Below, piece by piece: positions 25,430-33,975 of a stretch of 42,540 nucleotides of DNA. The number at the start of each line of letters is the position of its first letter. Positions within the stretch are counted from its first letter, which is position 1. The stretch is from assembly GCF_014196795.1 (NCBI RefSeq), contig NZ_JACIEJ010000019.1, positions 1 to 42,540 on the forward strand, written 5' to 3'. Source of the stretch: Sagittula marina (lineage in GTDB: Bacteria > Pseudomonadota > Alphaproteobacteria > Rhodobacterales > Rhodobacteraceae). The position numbers and the translations under genes are program-made. A model generated the notes under the pieces. The model searched no databases and was not told the DNA's origin. It saw only the letters and a list, made by a program, of their open reading frames with translations.

Positions 25430-25515
25430 GATTTTGATAACCGAGGCCGAGTCCGCCGCCATTATCACGCCGGAACTTGCCTTTGCGGCGGCGCGAGGCC
25501 TTCATCGCCGCCGTC
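25430..25515 (+). pseudogene. OCD-family gene, 5' remnant cut by an insertion sequence
   Basis: The ATG at 25430, preceded by AAGGAGA, starts MILITEAESAAIITPELAFAA, a typical N-terminus of ornithine cyclodeaminase / mu-crystallin proteins. At about codon 23 the frame breaks: the next bases read AFIAAV only in another frame, consistent with loss of two bases from a GCGCGCGAG stretch. Homology ends near 25515, where the IS6-like remnant begins. Only about 29 of some 310-330 codons are left. With the aldolase gene it would have made an operon like bhcC-bhcD. The gene is certainly non-functional. Confidence 0.7.
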
Positions 25516-26316
25516 GGCTTTGTCAGGTTGTTCTGCCGGAACGCGACCAAAAACCGCGCCTCCGTTCAGGCAGCCATTTCAGCCGCATAGTTGTTCCACA
25601 GGCTGAACGCGTCAGCCCGAGATTGGCGGTAGGCTGCTGCGGAAAGGCGGTGGTGTTTAGGACGGAAGATTGTCGCGGCCTGATCGTGAACGGATAGAAA
25701 ACGCTGCGTCTGGCGTGGGGATATGAAACGATCCATGATTTTTTCTCTTCGTCGTGTGTGCTGATGAGACGCCTCTGGTCGGTTGTTCAAACCCGTGTGG
25801 GAGCGATGATCGGCGCTCGGGCAAAAGTCACGGACGGCCACGCCATGGATGCTCAGTTTGTCCGTCACGAGGACCCTTGGCACACCCCATCGCTTCATCA
25901 ACTTCATCAAGAAGCGCTTGGCGGCATGGGCATTTCTGCGGCTTTTTATCAGGATCCCAGTACGTCTCCGTTGGCGTCGACTGCTCGCCAAAGCCATTGT
26001 TTTCGCCCTCGAATTGAAATCACGACCTCGTCCAGGTGCCATTTGTTGGCAGGTAACGGGCGATCGCGACGGATCATGGCTGCTGTCTGCGTTCCGAACC
26101 GCTGGCACCACACCCGGACGCTTTCATACGAAACGATTACGCCCCGTTCAGCCAAGAGATCCTCGACATCGCGAAGGCCCAAGCCAAACCGATGGTCCGT
26201 CCAGATGGCATAAGAAATGATGGACCGAGGGAACCGAAAACCCTTCAGGCGAGGCTGAGAAACTTGGCTGATCCTGAGAGATGGCTATGAGTGCAGATGG
26301 GATGCGTCAACAACAT
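25516..26316. mobile_element. IS6-family insertion sequence remnant
   Basis: The stretch between the broken OCD gene and the IS5 element carries a degenerate IS6-type transposase on the minus strand. The left end probably starts at GGCTTTGTCAGG (25516), where OCD coding stops. No matching inverted end was found before 26317, so the right end has been lost, perhaps with the neighbouring IS5 insertion. Both boundaries are uncertain. Confidence 0.55.
25566..26277 (-). pseudogene. IS6-family transposase, frameshifted
   Basis: The 5' part reads RLKGFRFPRSIISYAIW, then LRDVEDLLAERGVIVSYESV and KWHLDEVVISIRGRKQWLWRAVD, the N-terminal HTH and first DDE aspartate (in HLDE) of IS6-type transposases. 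The frame breaks at about 25950 after DANGDVL, and the remainder (RNAHAAKRFLMKLMKRWGVP, VTDKL, RREKIMDRFISPRQTQRFLS) continues in another frame to the stop at 25566. No ATG is present at the expected start. A frameshift and a missing start make it inactive. Confidence 0.8.
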
Positions 26317-26334
26317 GGCGTTGTTGCGCAAATC
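26317..26334 (+). repeat. IS5 element left terminal inverted repeat
   Basis: GGCGTTGTTGCGCAAATC pairs with the right end at 27356-27373 with four mismatches. Confidence 0.65.
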
Positions 26335-26376
26335 GTCTTACGGTCTGACGGTTCCCGTTCCCGTTCCCGTTGCCCT

Positions 26377-27309
26377 TCACGCGATGGCCTCGATCTCGGC
26401 TCTGCCGAGGGCGTAGAAGCGGTTCATGATGGCGATGCGGATCTGGATTTCTGCGGTCTGGCGGTCGGGGTCTCGTGACATGATCCGCTCACCGAAGAGC
26501 TTCAGGCAGTTCATTTGCGCCTCGACCCGACTTCGGACATGGTAGCCCGCCCACGTCTTCCAGAGTGCCCTACCGAGGTGCCGTGTTGCGCGCAGGATCT
26601 CGTTTCGCGCAATTGCGGCGGGACAGTCTTCTTTCCAGGCGCGGCCATTCCGGCGAATGGGTATGATGGCGTCAGCGCCTCGCTCGATGATCGCGGCATG
26701 GCATCGCCGCGTGTCACAGGCACCATCCGCGGTGACGGTGGCGATCTCTTCACCCTCGGGAATTTGCGACAGCAGGTCCGGCAGCAGAGGGCTGGCCCCC
26801 TGAAGGCTCGAGGCGAACTCGACTGCGCGTATGTCGCCGATCTCCGTGTCCATGGCGATGTGGACCTTGCGCCATTGCCTGCGGCGCGACGACCCGTGCT
26901 TGCGGGCCAGCCATTCGCCATCGCCGCGAAACTTGATGCCTGTGCTGTCGAAAAGCAGGTTCAAGGGCTTGCCCGAACGGCGATACGGGACCTGCACCCC
27001 GATCCGTGCCTGCCGTCTGCACAGCGTCGAATAATCCAGCACCGGCCAGTCGAGCCCAGCCATCCGGATCAGGCTGTCGACCAGCCCAACCGTTTGCCGA
27101 AGCGGAAGGCCGAAGAGCACTTTCAGCGTAAGGCAGACCTGGACCGCCGCATCCGAGAACGTCTCGGGCCGTCCCCGCTTGCCGGTCTTTCCGGCGTGCC
27201 AGACCGTGTCGGGATCAAACCAGACCGAGAGCGAACCCCGCTGGCGCAGCGCCGCGTTATATTCGGATCAGTTCGTCGTGCGATAGCGGGTAGGAGAGGG
27301 TTTCGGCAT
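26377..27309 (-). pseudogene. IS5-family transposase with an early nonsense codon
   Basis: Starting at ATG 27309 the frame reads MPKPSPTRYRTTN and then TGA (27270-27268) at codon 14, where the family has a tryptophan (TTNW.EYN). After the stop the same frame is open to 26377: SEYNAALRQRGSLSVWFDP, LLFDSTGIKFRGDGEW (first D), TADGACDTRRCH (second D) and RVEAQMNCLKLFGERI (E), so the DDE set is intact. A single TGG to TGA change explains the break. Initiation at a later codon (for example 27120) would lose about 63 residues. The upstream DUF927 frame runs into this one without a stop, so a fused read would end at the same TGA. Confidence 0.85.
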
Positions 27310-27355
27310 GGCGCCGATGTAACTCACTGGATTCGCGCGGTGAATCCTCATCACT

Positions 27356-27373
27356 GATATGTGCAACAAACCC
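27356..27373 (-). repeat. IS5 element right terminal inverted repeat
   Basis: Read on the minus strand this is GGGTTTGTTGCACATATC, matching the left end in 14 of 18 positions. It directly abuts the truncated DUF927 coding sequence. Confidence 0.65.
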
Positions 27374-28805
27374 TCCATGACCGCCTCAGGCGCCGTTCCT
27401 GCCGGCCAACCCGTGATCTGACGCTGGCTGGCGAACTCCCCCGCCACCGCGACAAGTGCGAACCGGTCCGGCACCCGCAGGGTCTCATTGCGTGCGGTCC
27501 GGGGGTCCAGACCAAGCTGCACCACCAGCTTTGAAAGCTCGATCTCATGCAGGGTCTCGATGGTGGTCCGGATCGACTGGTCCTGGTCCGACAGAATAAG
27601 CTCGCGGACCAGATTGGCCCCGGCATGGCCGCAATTTCTCGGGGCGATGCTTTCGATCTTGCGAGCGAACGCCTTCGACGTTGCGTGCCCATGAAGGTCG
27701 TTAAAGACGCCATGCGCCATGCCCATGACTGGAATGTCGATCCTCCGGACAGCCTGACCACCTCGCAGTGACTGGCCCAGATCCCGCAGAACCTGGCGAA
27801 CAGGAGCCTCACCGGTCGAGAGGACCGGAGCCCGCCACTGCTGGCGCGCTTGGGCCCGGCCAGTCACCGTGGCGCGGTTCTTGCCGGCGCCATTCGCAGC
27901 TGCATAGATGTCATCTCCGAAGCCGGCATGCGGCTCACCGGGCAATTCATCAACCCGCAAAAATGTGTCGTTCGCCTGGGCCAGCAGTCCCTCCAGGCCC
28001 GCGCTCGTGGTACGCCATGGAGATTCCGTTCCAGCGGAGGGCCAGACCGTATTGCCGACCATGAGCGCCTTGGTCTTGCCGACCGAGTTTTCGCCGTAGA
28101 TATGGAAAATCGCTCCAGTTCGGTTGGTCAAGCTCAAGAAGGGTCCGCTGAGCGCGAGGCTGATGCCGAAGATCAAATAGGGTTACCTGAGGCACGTGTC
28201 GCCACACCTGACTGCCAATCTTCTAGGCGACCTGTGGTGGTGCGGTCGACCGTCCCTGTGTAGATCACCGTTTCACCCCTCGGCACCGGCGCGATGATGC
28301 GCCCATCACCAAGTGCAAAGGCTGTCCTGTCCGGTGTCCACCCAACATGAGGGAGGCGCAGAGCATAGCTTGTGGGCTTCCAGGACGTGAGAAACTGCAG
28401 GAAAAGATAGCGGTCACCCTGAATCTGCAACCCGCAATCAGCGAGCCGTGCGATCGCGTCATTGGGTTTGGCCTCTACCTCCGTATGCGGCACGACGCAG
28501 TCGATCACGCGACGGTCAGGTGTCAGAACCTGAACCAGGCGAGATCAACCCTGACCGTTGTTATCACGGACTAGCGCGCTCACTTGCAGGGGCGAGCAGA
28601 CCGGTATGCCCGGTTTGTTGCTTCGGTTGCAGCAATGGATAGTTCCGTTCGCCAAAACATAGGATGGCGGCATCAGCCTGCGCAGCTCATGAAGGAAACG
28701 GCCGGTGGCGGAAAGCTCCGGATGTGGAGCGTCGGCGGTCAACTCCGAGGAGAGAGGCTGGTTCATGGGACGTCCGATCATTTTACTGACCTGATTGTCG
28801 GGCAT
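27374..28805 (-). pseudogene. DUF927 domain protein, three lesions
   Basis: Starting at 28805 (MPDNQVSKMIGRPMNQ), the first 86 codons end at TGA (28547-28545) after RDNNGQG, where DUF927 proteins have a tryptophan. The same frame then continues (SRLVQVLTPDRRVIDCVVP ... LPHVGWTPD ... RGETVIYTG) to about 28175, where one C is missing (GNP then a shifted frame). The next frame carries the ATPase-like core: FHIYGENSVGKTKAL (Walker A-like), LRVDELPGEP, and ITGWPAGTAPEAVMEG, where the IS5 element cuts it. DUF927 genes occur on plasmids, phages and islands, often next to primase-like domains; the function is poorly known. The C-terminal 100 or so residues are missing. Confidence 0.8.
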
Positions 28806-29150
28806 GGGGCCTGATATCTCAACCGAAGGTTATCGGTTGTCCACATCTTCCGGCCCGGACGATCTGCATTCGGCAGGGCTGCACTGGTTGTCCATCGATA
28901 AAGCGACGAAAAATACAGCAATATCGATACCGTCCAACTGTCCAATGGACAGGAAAGGTAGACTGGTCAGAAAACTCAGCAACCTCGATACATGATGGGC
29001 ATTACATCCGTTACGCTGTTACGAACCAAATATAATATATATAAATCAATAACTAAGGCGTTACGGGCTACGTAACAGCGCTATACTCTCCGTCACCTCC
29101 CCCTACTTAACTATACATATCTCTTCTTCAGAGAGACCGGCCGAAGGGCG
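28806..29150. promoter_or_regulatory. AT-rich gap with clustered short repeats
   Basis: No gene is seen. This region is upstream of the DUF927 gene and is rich in symmetrical motifs: GGTTGTCCA twice (28835-28843 and 28886-28894), the palindrome CTGTCCAATGGACAG (28938-28952), and GTTACG three times (29010, 29018, 29060) plus once inverted (29071-29076). CGCTGTTACG (29014-29023) and CGTAACAGCG (29071-29080) form a perfect 10+10 inverted repeat around a very AT-rich stretch. It may be a promoter/operator or an accessory replication or transfer site; which one cannot be told. Confidence 0.5.
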
Positions 29151-29238
29151 CGGTGGCCGCGCGGGATAGGTTACCGTTCACAGCCGCGCCTCCGGCTCAG
29201 GGAGAAGGCCCCCGAGGGCCATGGTGGTCGCCGAAGCG

Positions 29239-29648
29239 TCGTAGGTGAGGCCCTTGGGCTCAACGGCATCTACGTCGAAAAGCCGTACGAGATCGGCGCC
29301 GCGCTGGACGAAACCTTTGCCCATGACGGGCCCTCGGTGGTCGAGGTGCGGATCGACGACCGCGCAACGCCGATCCTTTCCTTCAGCCATTGGCTCCAAG
29401 ACTTGGAAAATTGGTATGGGCACGCCGAGGGCGACCCATCACGTATACGCATTCATCCTGTCGTTGTCAGCGGGACCTATGATGATCACAACTGGCAGGT
29501 CCTGAAGGAGCGGTGGATGGAGCTGCGTGCACAATTACACGGGGAAGTTTTGCCGCATCAGGGAACCCACGCAGAAATTTCTCCAGAACTAGAAGCTCTT
29601 AGGAACCGTATTATTGTATACACGCCAAACTTTGCGCCATGGAAGTGA
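29239..29648 (+). pseudogene. Chimeric remnant: thiamine-diphosphate enzyme fragment joined to an unknown tail
   Basis: One open frame without a start codon covers this stretch. Its first part (about 29244-29372) reads LGLNGIYVEKPYEIGAALDE, then AHDGPSVVEVRIDD, which is the C-terminal TPP-binding domain ending of acetolactate synthase / pyruvate oxidase-like enzymes. From about 29373 the sequence (LSFSHWLQDLENWYGHAEGDP ... RIIVYTPNFAPWK) is not recognised and does not belong to that family. The two parts were probably joined by rearrangement. Translation is unlikely unless it starts at the GTG at 29337. Confidence 0.55.
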
Positions 29649-29674
29649 TGTGAAGATCCAAAAACACCAACCGA

Positions 29675-30156
29675 ATGGTCACGATCATATTCACACACCG
29701 GGAGAAGCTATTGAACCTTCAACGCGCCATTGAAATCGCTGCGAAAGCCCATCGGGGACAAACCGACAAGGCCGGCGCGCCGTATCTGCTACATCCGATC
29801 CGGGTGATGATGTCATTGAGACCGACGACGAACGGATCGTTGGCGTCCTGCATGACGTAGTCGAAGACGGCCCTGGCTGGACATTCAAGCGCCTTGAGGA
29901 AGAAGGTTTCTCGCCGACTGTGCTCGACGCTTTACGCCTTGTCACAAAGAGGCCCGAGGATGAAGCCGACAGCGAGGCCGTCTACGTGGCCTTCGTCCGA
30001 CGCGCCAAGGGCAACAAGATCGCGCGCCGGGTCAAAACGGCAGACATCCTCGACAATCTGAACGCTTCGCGACTGTCGGCACTGACCGAAAAGGACATGC
30101 GCCGCATGAACCGCTATCTGGCTGCTCTGCGAGAGCTGCGGGACGCGGAAACCTGA
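29675..30156 (+). pseudogene. RelA/SpoT-type HD domain protein, frameshifted
   Basis: The first frame reads LQRAIEIAAKAHRGQTDKAGAPYLLHPIRVMMSL, the H...HP start of the HD hydrolase domain found in SpoT/MESH1-like small alarmone hydrolases. At about 29818 one base is missing, and the rest goes on in the next frame: ETDDERIVGVLHDVVEDGPGW (the HD motif LHD), then RRAKGNKIARRVKTADILDNLN, ending at 30156. Total length about 155 codons equals that of stand-alone homologues, so a single deletion inactivates an otherwise complete gene. The intact protein would hydrolyse (p)ppGpp or a related nucleotide. The start could be ATG 29675 or the later TTG before NLQR. Confidence 0.75.
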
Positions 30157-30174
30157 AGGGAAAAAATCCGGAGA

Positions 30175-30997
30175 TCACTGGCGCGCGGCCAGCACATCGA
30201 AGAAATCTTCAGCCAGCAGCTCATTATGCCTTTCGGGCATCGAATTTGCCTCTGTTGAGCGCGGCTCAACGATCCGCCACATTCGGTATCGTCCCTGCCC
30301 CGTAACTTCCCGGATGAGGCCCTGCTCGCCCATCCAGTCGATGTTGCGCTGAACCGTTGCCCGATGCGTACCTGTCAGTTTCTCGGCCACCTGTACCGAG
30401 ACCAGCGGCCAGCTTGTGAAGAGGTTCCGCAGCATCGGCGGCGTATTGCCCGATAGGGGGGCCATCGTTCGTTCCGCGGCAGCCGCCCAAGCCTCGATCT
30501 CCTCGAGCCTGCGCAGGGCTGCGAATGTCGCGCTCTCCATCGCGTTCAGCCAGCGCGCTAACCGGGCGGGCGGGTCCCCGATCGCGCGGAAGCCCCCTCC
30601 CCCGCCCATGGCGATCGGTGCGAAGATCGCGCCGGGCATGCTCCCTGACGGTGCGAGCTCGGTGATCGCAACACGCGACGCCGTCACCGCGGCCTCGACC
30701 GGATCGTCGACCGGCGAGAGCTCCGCGACATGCCAAACCCATGCAGGCCCGAGTCACGGGGTGGAGGTCGTCGGCCTGATCCATCATCGCGAGCCATCCG
30801 GCAGCCCGGTCCTCGAAGGCTTCGCGCTCTGCCATCTCGAGCAAGCGCAAGGGAGCCTTGGCCTCTTCGAAACGCTCTCCCTGCCCAGGACGTTGGCGTC
30901 GATCAAGGAAGGTTTCGAGATCGCCCACACACGACCGAACTGTCAGCGGCGCAGCTCCACCGGACAGCCGACGCACGGTCCAGCCGATCCGGTACAA
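30175..30997 (-). pseudogene. DUF1612 / helix-turn-helix domain protein, frameshifted
   Basis: The C-terminal part (to stop 30175) reads TASRVAITEL, AIMAPIAMGG-like GAIFAPIAMGGGGGFRAIGDP, and a winged HTH with TGTHRATVQRNIDWMGEQGLIREVTGQGRYRMW, characteristic of plasmid- and island-borne DUF1612 proteins. The upstream part (FEEAKAPLRLLEMAEREAFEDRAAGWLAMMDQADDLHPVTRACMG) is in another frame; near 30730-30745 about two bases seem to be missing between ACMGL and HVAELSPVDDPVEAAV. The usual N-terminal region is also short. A DNA-binding role is likely for intact relatives. It lies just downstream of parB on the same strand. Confidence 0.65.
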
Positions 30998-31040
30998 GGC
31001 CTGCGTGTCTACCGAGGATCAGCCCCCTGCCCTGCGGCAG

Positions 31041-32117
31041 TTACTTTTGCGGCGGGCTGAGCAACCGTTCCAGTTCGCGCATCGCCACCTCGACCAGCTC
31101 GCGGTCGACCTGCTTTCCGCTCATGCGAATGTACCAGCCCCGGCTATCCTCTTCCGCGAGGATCGAGATTCCAGTGGGTGTCTTTCGCGCGGCTGGGGCC
31201 TTCGCCGGACGGCCTCCCCTCTTTGGGTCATGTTTACGCTCCACACCATCCAGAACGCGTCGAATCGCAAGAGTCTCGTCCTCCGCCGTTTCTGCCCGCA
31301 CCTCTGCCAGTTCGCTGCGCAGCCGCGCCTCGGCCCCGTCCCGCAGCGCAGCCGCCATGCGCAGCCCATCCTTCTCCCGCAGCATGTCGGGGAATTCCAG
31401 CATATCGCCGAGCTCTTCAAAGATCAGCGCAAAGGAACGGATCTTCGACCGCTTCGCCTTCGAGGCCTGCGGGAACAGCGCGTTCACAGCCTCCTCGGTA
31501 TTCACGAAAGCCCCCTGCTGCGCCGCCAGAACCGCAATCCGCCCGCGCTCGAAATGGCTCAGCGAGGCGCGGATTTCGTTCTCTTCGATCATCGCGGCAA
31601 ATGTGCCGCCCATGGTCTCCGGGTCGCGCACCACGGTCCGAATGGTGGTGTATTTCTCGCCCTGGAAATACTCCGCCAGCTCCTGCATCGCCATCATCCG
31701 GCGGTAGCCCGACAACAGCCCGTAAGCAAAATCGGGATCATCCGGCGTGGCAAACACCTCTACTGGCAGCCGCAGTCCGTTGCGCATGATCGAATGCTTC
31801 AGCTCGTCCAAGGCCTCCCGGTCGATCACGACCCTATCCCGCTGAATGGCATCGCGGCGAATCTGGTCCAGCGGCACCTCCCGCATCACCAGTCCCTCGG
31901 CCTCCGCCGCCCGCAGCCGCGTCGCATCAGCCCGGTCCTTGGCAGCCGTCTCACGCTCCGCTTGCGACCGCACGTCGTGGGCGCTGGCCGTTTCCGCTGC
32001 CACCTGAGCGATCGGTGCGTTCATCATTCCTTTGGAGGTTTCGCGGCGAAACTCCTCCTCCAGCCTACTCAGATCCTCGGCCGACGGGGCCTCCAGCTTA
32101 CGACGTTTGGCCATCAC
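31041..32117 (-). CDS. parB: Plasmid partitioning protein ParB
   Basis: The product is 358 aa. After a charged N-terminus it has a ParB/Spo0J nuclease-like domain: LVMREVPLDQIRRD, LDELKHSIMRNGLRLPVEV, and LLSGYRRMMAMQEL in place of the classic GERRxxA box, then IEENEIRASLSHFERGRIAV, the end of the domain and start of the HTH. The C-terminal 100 residues with GGRPAKAPAARKTPTGIS and RELVEVAMRELERLL resemble the dimerisation tail. It would bind a plasmid centromere and stimulate ParA. ATG 32117 overlaps the parA stop by 4 bases (ATGA). The second codon is also ATG, so the true start may be one codon later. Confidence 0.92.
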   Translation of the reverse strand: MMAKRRKLEAPSAEDLSRLEEEFRRETSKGMMNAPIAQVAAETASAHDVRSQAERETAAKDRADATRLRAAEAEGLVMREVPLDQIRRDAIQRDRVVIDREALDELKHSIMRNGLRLPVEVFATPDDPDFAYGLLSGYRRMMAMQELAEYFQGEKYTTIRTVVRDPETMGGTFAAMIEENEIRASLSHFERGRIAVLAAQQGAFVNTEEAVNALFPQASKAKRSKIRSFALIFEELGDMLEFPDMLREKDGLRMAAALRDGAEARLRSELAEVRAETAEDETLAIRRVLDGVERKHDPKRGGRPAKAPAARKTPTGISILAEEDSRGWYIRMSGKQVDRELVEVAMRELERLLSPPQK

Positions 32118-33538
32118 TCAGTCTCCTCTTGCGCGCCTGCCTCCGCGCTTTTTGCCAACTGCGCATCCCGCCACCAGGTGCCCAGAATGACCTCCTTCAC
32201 CTCTGCCCATGTCCGGTCAAAGGTCTCCCGCCCGCGCACATAGGTGTCGCGGTTGAACTCCCGGTAATCGGTCTCGTAGATGCCACTCACCTGTTCACCC
32301 GCCTGCCCCACCATGGCCGTCATCTCCTGGCGATAAGTCGTCATGAAATCTCCGAAATAAGCCTGAATCACGTTTGCCAGATCCGCCTGCTGGTTGGCAT
32401 CAAACCGCGTCACCAGCGCCCGCACCGCGTCCCATTCAAACTTCATCTCGGGCAAGCCCCCTGCTCTGCGCGCGCGGTTCTCCCCCTCCTCGATGGAGGC
32501 AAAGGTCGAATAGATCATGTCAAAGAAGCGCCCCGTGCTGTCAAATTCCAGAAACGACGCGCCCAAGGGCACCAGCAGGATGTCCGCCGCCGACAGCGCG
32601 TTGATTGTCAGGTAGCCAAGCGCCGGCGGCGTATCGAGCAGAATGATGTCGTACTCATCCAGCATTCCGCCTTCTTCCAGCGCGTTCAGCAGCGCATCCC
32701 ACAGCGCCCAACCCCGGAGTTGCATGCGCCAGACCGGCACCTGGAATTCGGACCAATAAAGGTTCAGCTGCGCCCCGATCAGATCGATATTCGGCCAATG
32801 GGTTTTCTGAACGAGGTTTCGTGGCGAAACCTCTAACGCAGCGGTCAGTGTCTCATCGAATGGGAAAGGTGTTTGACCCGCGGCCTCCCGGACACGATTC
32901 TCTTCCTGCAATTTCAACGCATAATCCCGCGCCAGCATCGGAAAGACGGTCTGCCATTCATCCTCAACCTTGCCGCCCATGATCGAGGTCATGGAACCTT
33001 GGCTGTCGAGGTCGATCACCAACACTTTGTAGCCATCAAGCGCCGCACTCATCGCCAGATGCGCGCAGGTGGATGTCTTGCCCACGCCGCCCTTGAAATT
33101 CGCCACGGCGACGACTTTCGCCGGCAACCCCTCCGGACGCCATGCGCGGTATTCCTTGTCCTTCGCCCCCTCCTCGGCAAAGAAATCCCGCAGCGTCAGG
33201 ATCTCTTCGAGCGTAAACCATTTCGAGCCGCCCTCGCCTTCGCCTTGGGGCAGCTCCGGGTTCTGGCGCAGCACACGCCGCAGATGCGCGGGGTTCACCG
33301 GGATCAGGTAACGGCATACCTCCCAGGTCGAAAACTTGCGCAGTCGCTTGGCCCCGTCCGGCGCATAGCCGCGCTTCGCCAGATCGTCGCGCCCCCGCAT
33401 GGCAAAAGCCGCCGCCTTGGCAAAGCGCGCCGTATCGATCGGCTCCGCCAGTTTCTTCGCTGCCGTCTCCGGGTCGATGTTGAAATAGGGGGGAAGGTCA
33501 GGTTTCGCTGTCGGTTTCTGGCCGGGTTTCTGTACCAT
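32114..33538 (-). CDS. parA: Plasmid partitioning ATPase ParA
   Basis: The product is 474 aa from ATG 33538, preferred over the ATG at 33562 because GCGAGG precedes it. An N-terminal region of about 130 aa includes a MerR-like HTH (FSTWEVCRYLIPVNPAHLRRVL), as in type Ia ParA proteins that also autorepress. The deviant Walker A is KGGVGKT (149-155), followed by VLVIDLDSQGS (Walker A') and IILLDTPPALG (Walker B). It positions plasmid copies with ParB. It is divergent from the rep gene across the iteron region, so its promoter lies at the origin. Confidence 0.93.
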   Translation of the reverse strand: MVQKPGQKPTAKPDLPPYFNIDPETAAKKLAEPIDTARFAKAAAFAMRGRDDLAKRGYAPDGAKRLRKFSTWEVCRYLIPVNPAHLRRVLRQNPELPQGEGEGGSKWFTLEEILTLRDFFAEEGAKDKEYRAWRPEGLPAKVVAVANFKGGVGKTSTCAHLAMSAALDGYKVLVIDLDSQGSMTSIMGGKVEDEWQTVFPMLARDYALKLQEENRVREAAGQTPFPFDETLTAALEVSPRNLVQKTHWPNIDLIGAQLNLYWSEFQVPVWRMQLRGWALWDALLNALEEGGMLDEYDIILLDTPPALGYLTINALSAADILLVPLGASFLEFDSTGRFFDMIYSTFASIEEGENRARRAGGLPEMKFEWDAVRALVTRFDANQQADLANVIQAYFGDFMTTYRQEMTAMVGQAGEQVSGIYETDYREFNRDTYVRGRETFDRTWAEVKEVILGTWWRDAQLAKSAEAGAQEETE

Positions 33539-33754
33539 CAGTGTGCTGCCTCGCCTCGTCATGTTCGCTGTTTGCCGCGATATCGTGGAAACTATGGCAC
33601 ATGCTGAGGTCAGAGTGAATCAGCTTCGTCACTGTTCCCCTATATTCTTCGATATACTTACAGAAAACGACAACGATGTTTGAGAGTCTTTTGGATATTT
33701 AAGAATCTTTACGGCGTGATTTCTGTAAATTACTCAGTACGTTAGCCAACAATA

Positions 33755-33814
33755 GGTGCCCGCTTACGGGAACTCGGGCACCCGCTTGCGGGCTTTGGGG
33801 CACCCGTTTGCAGG
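33755..33814 (+). repeat. Three direct iterons, 22-base period
   Basis: GGTGCCCGCTTACGGG (33755-33770), GGCACCCGCTTGCGGG (33777-33792) and GGCACCCGTTTGCAGG (33799-33814) share the consensus CCCGYTTRCRGG. The 22-base period equals about two helical turns, placing bound initiator molecules on one face of the DNA. Confidence 0.8.
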
Positions 33815-33840
33815 ATCAAAAGAACCGATTCGCGGTCTTC

Positions 33841-33850
33841 CTGTGGATAA
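33841..33850 (-). other. DnaA box
   Basis: CTGTGGATAA is the complement of TTATCCACAG, a perfect match to the DnaA box consensus. It lies 26 bases after the third iteron, as in many iteron plasmids where host DnaA helps open the origin. Confidence 0.7.
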
Positions 33851-33936
33851 CCGCCGTCTCGCCCCCTGTTTTGGCCTGATTAGAGCCTGTGGAGCACGAA
33901 TCGATTCGCAACCGGAGGGGCTCCAACCTGCGTAAT

Positions 33937-33952
33937 CCTGTAAACGGGTCCC
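33937..33952 (-). repeat. Inverted iteron
   Basis: Read on the minus strand, GGGACCCGTTTACAGG matches the iteron consensus, in opposite orientation to the three-copy array. Inverted copies near the initiator gene are typical of autoregulation sites. Confidence 0.65.
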
Positions 33953-33975
33953 TTAAAGCAGGGGGTCCTTTCACA

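Larger units (their letters stand above)
26317..27373 (-). mobile_element. IS5-family insertion sequence, 1057 bases
   Basis: The ends form terminal inverted repeats: GGCGTTGTTGCGCAAATC on the left (26317-26334) and GGGTTTGTTGCACATATC read inward from the right (27356-27373), 14 of 18 identical. The size and a single 310-codon transposase fit the IS5 family. The right end interrupts the DUF927 gene directly after its GAG codon. No convincing target duplication is visible, and the DUF927 3' part is not on the other side, so a deletion accompanied or followed insertion. A GTTCCC tandem repeat (26351-26374) lies just inside the left end. Confidence 0.75.

Noticed and set aside
10871-25515. A complete beta-hydroxyaspartate cycle
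   Set aside because: Dehydratase, OCD and DSD1 families are present, but the class V aminotransferase BhcA is absent, the genes are in separate units and the regulator is LysR rather than IclR.
26351-26374. GTTCCC tandem repeat as a CRISPR or regulatory array
   Set aside because: Only three perfect 6-base units plus one variant inside an insertion sequence end; a simple repeat.
27268-28547. TGA read as tryptophan (two cases of TGA at conserved Trp positions)
   Set aside because: TGA is used as the normal stop by many intact genes here, and both cases are in genes or elements with other signs of decay.
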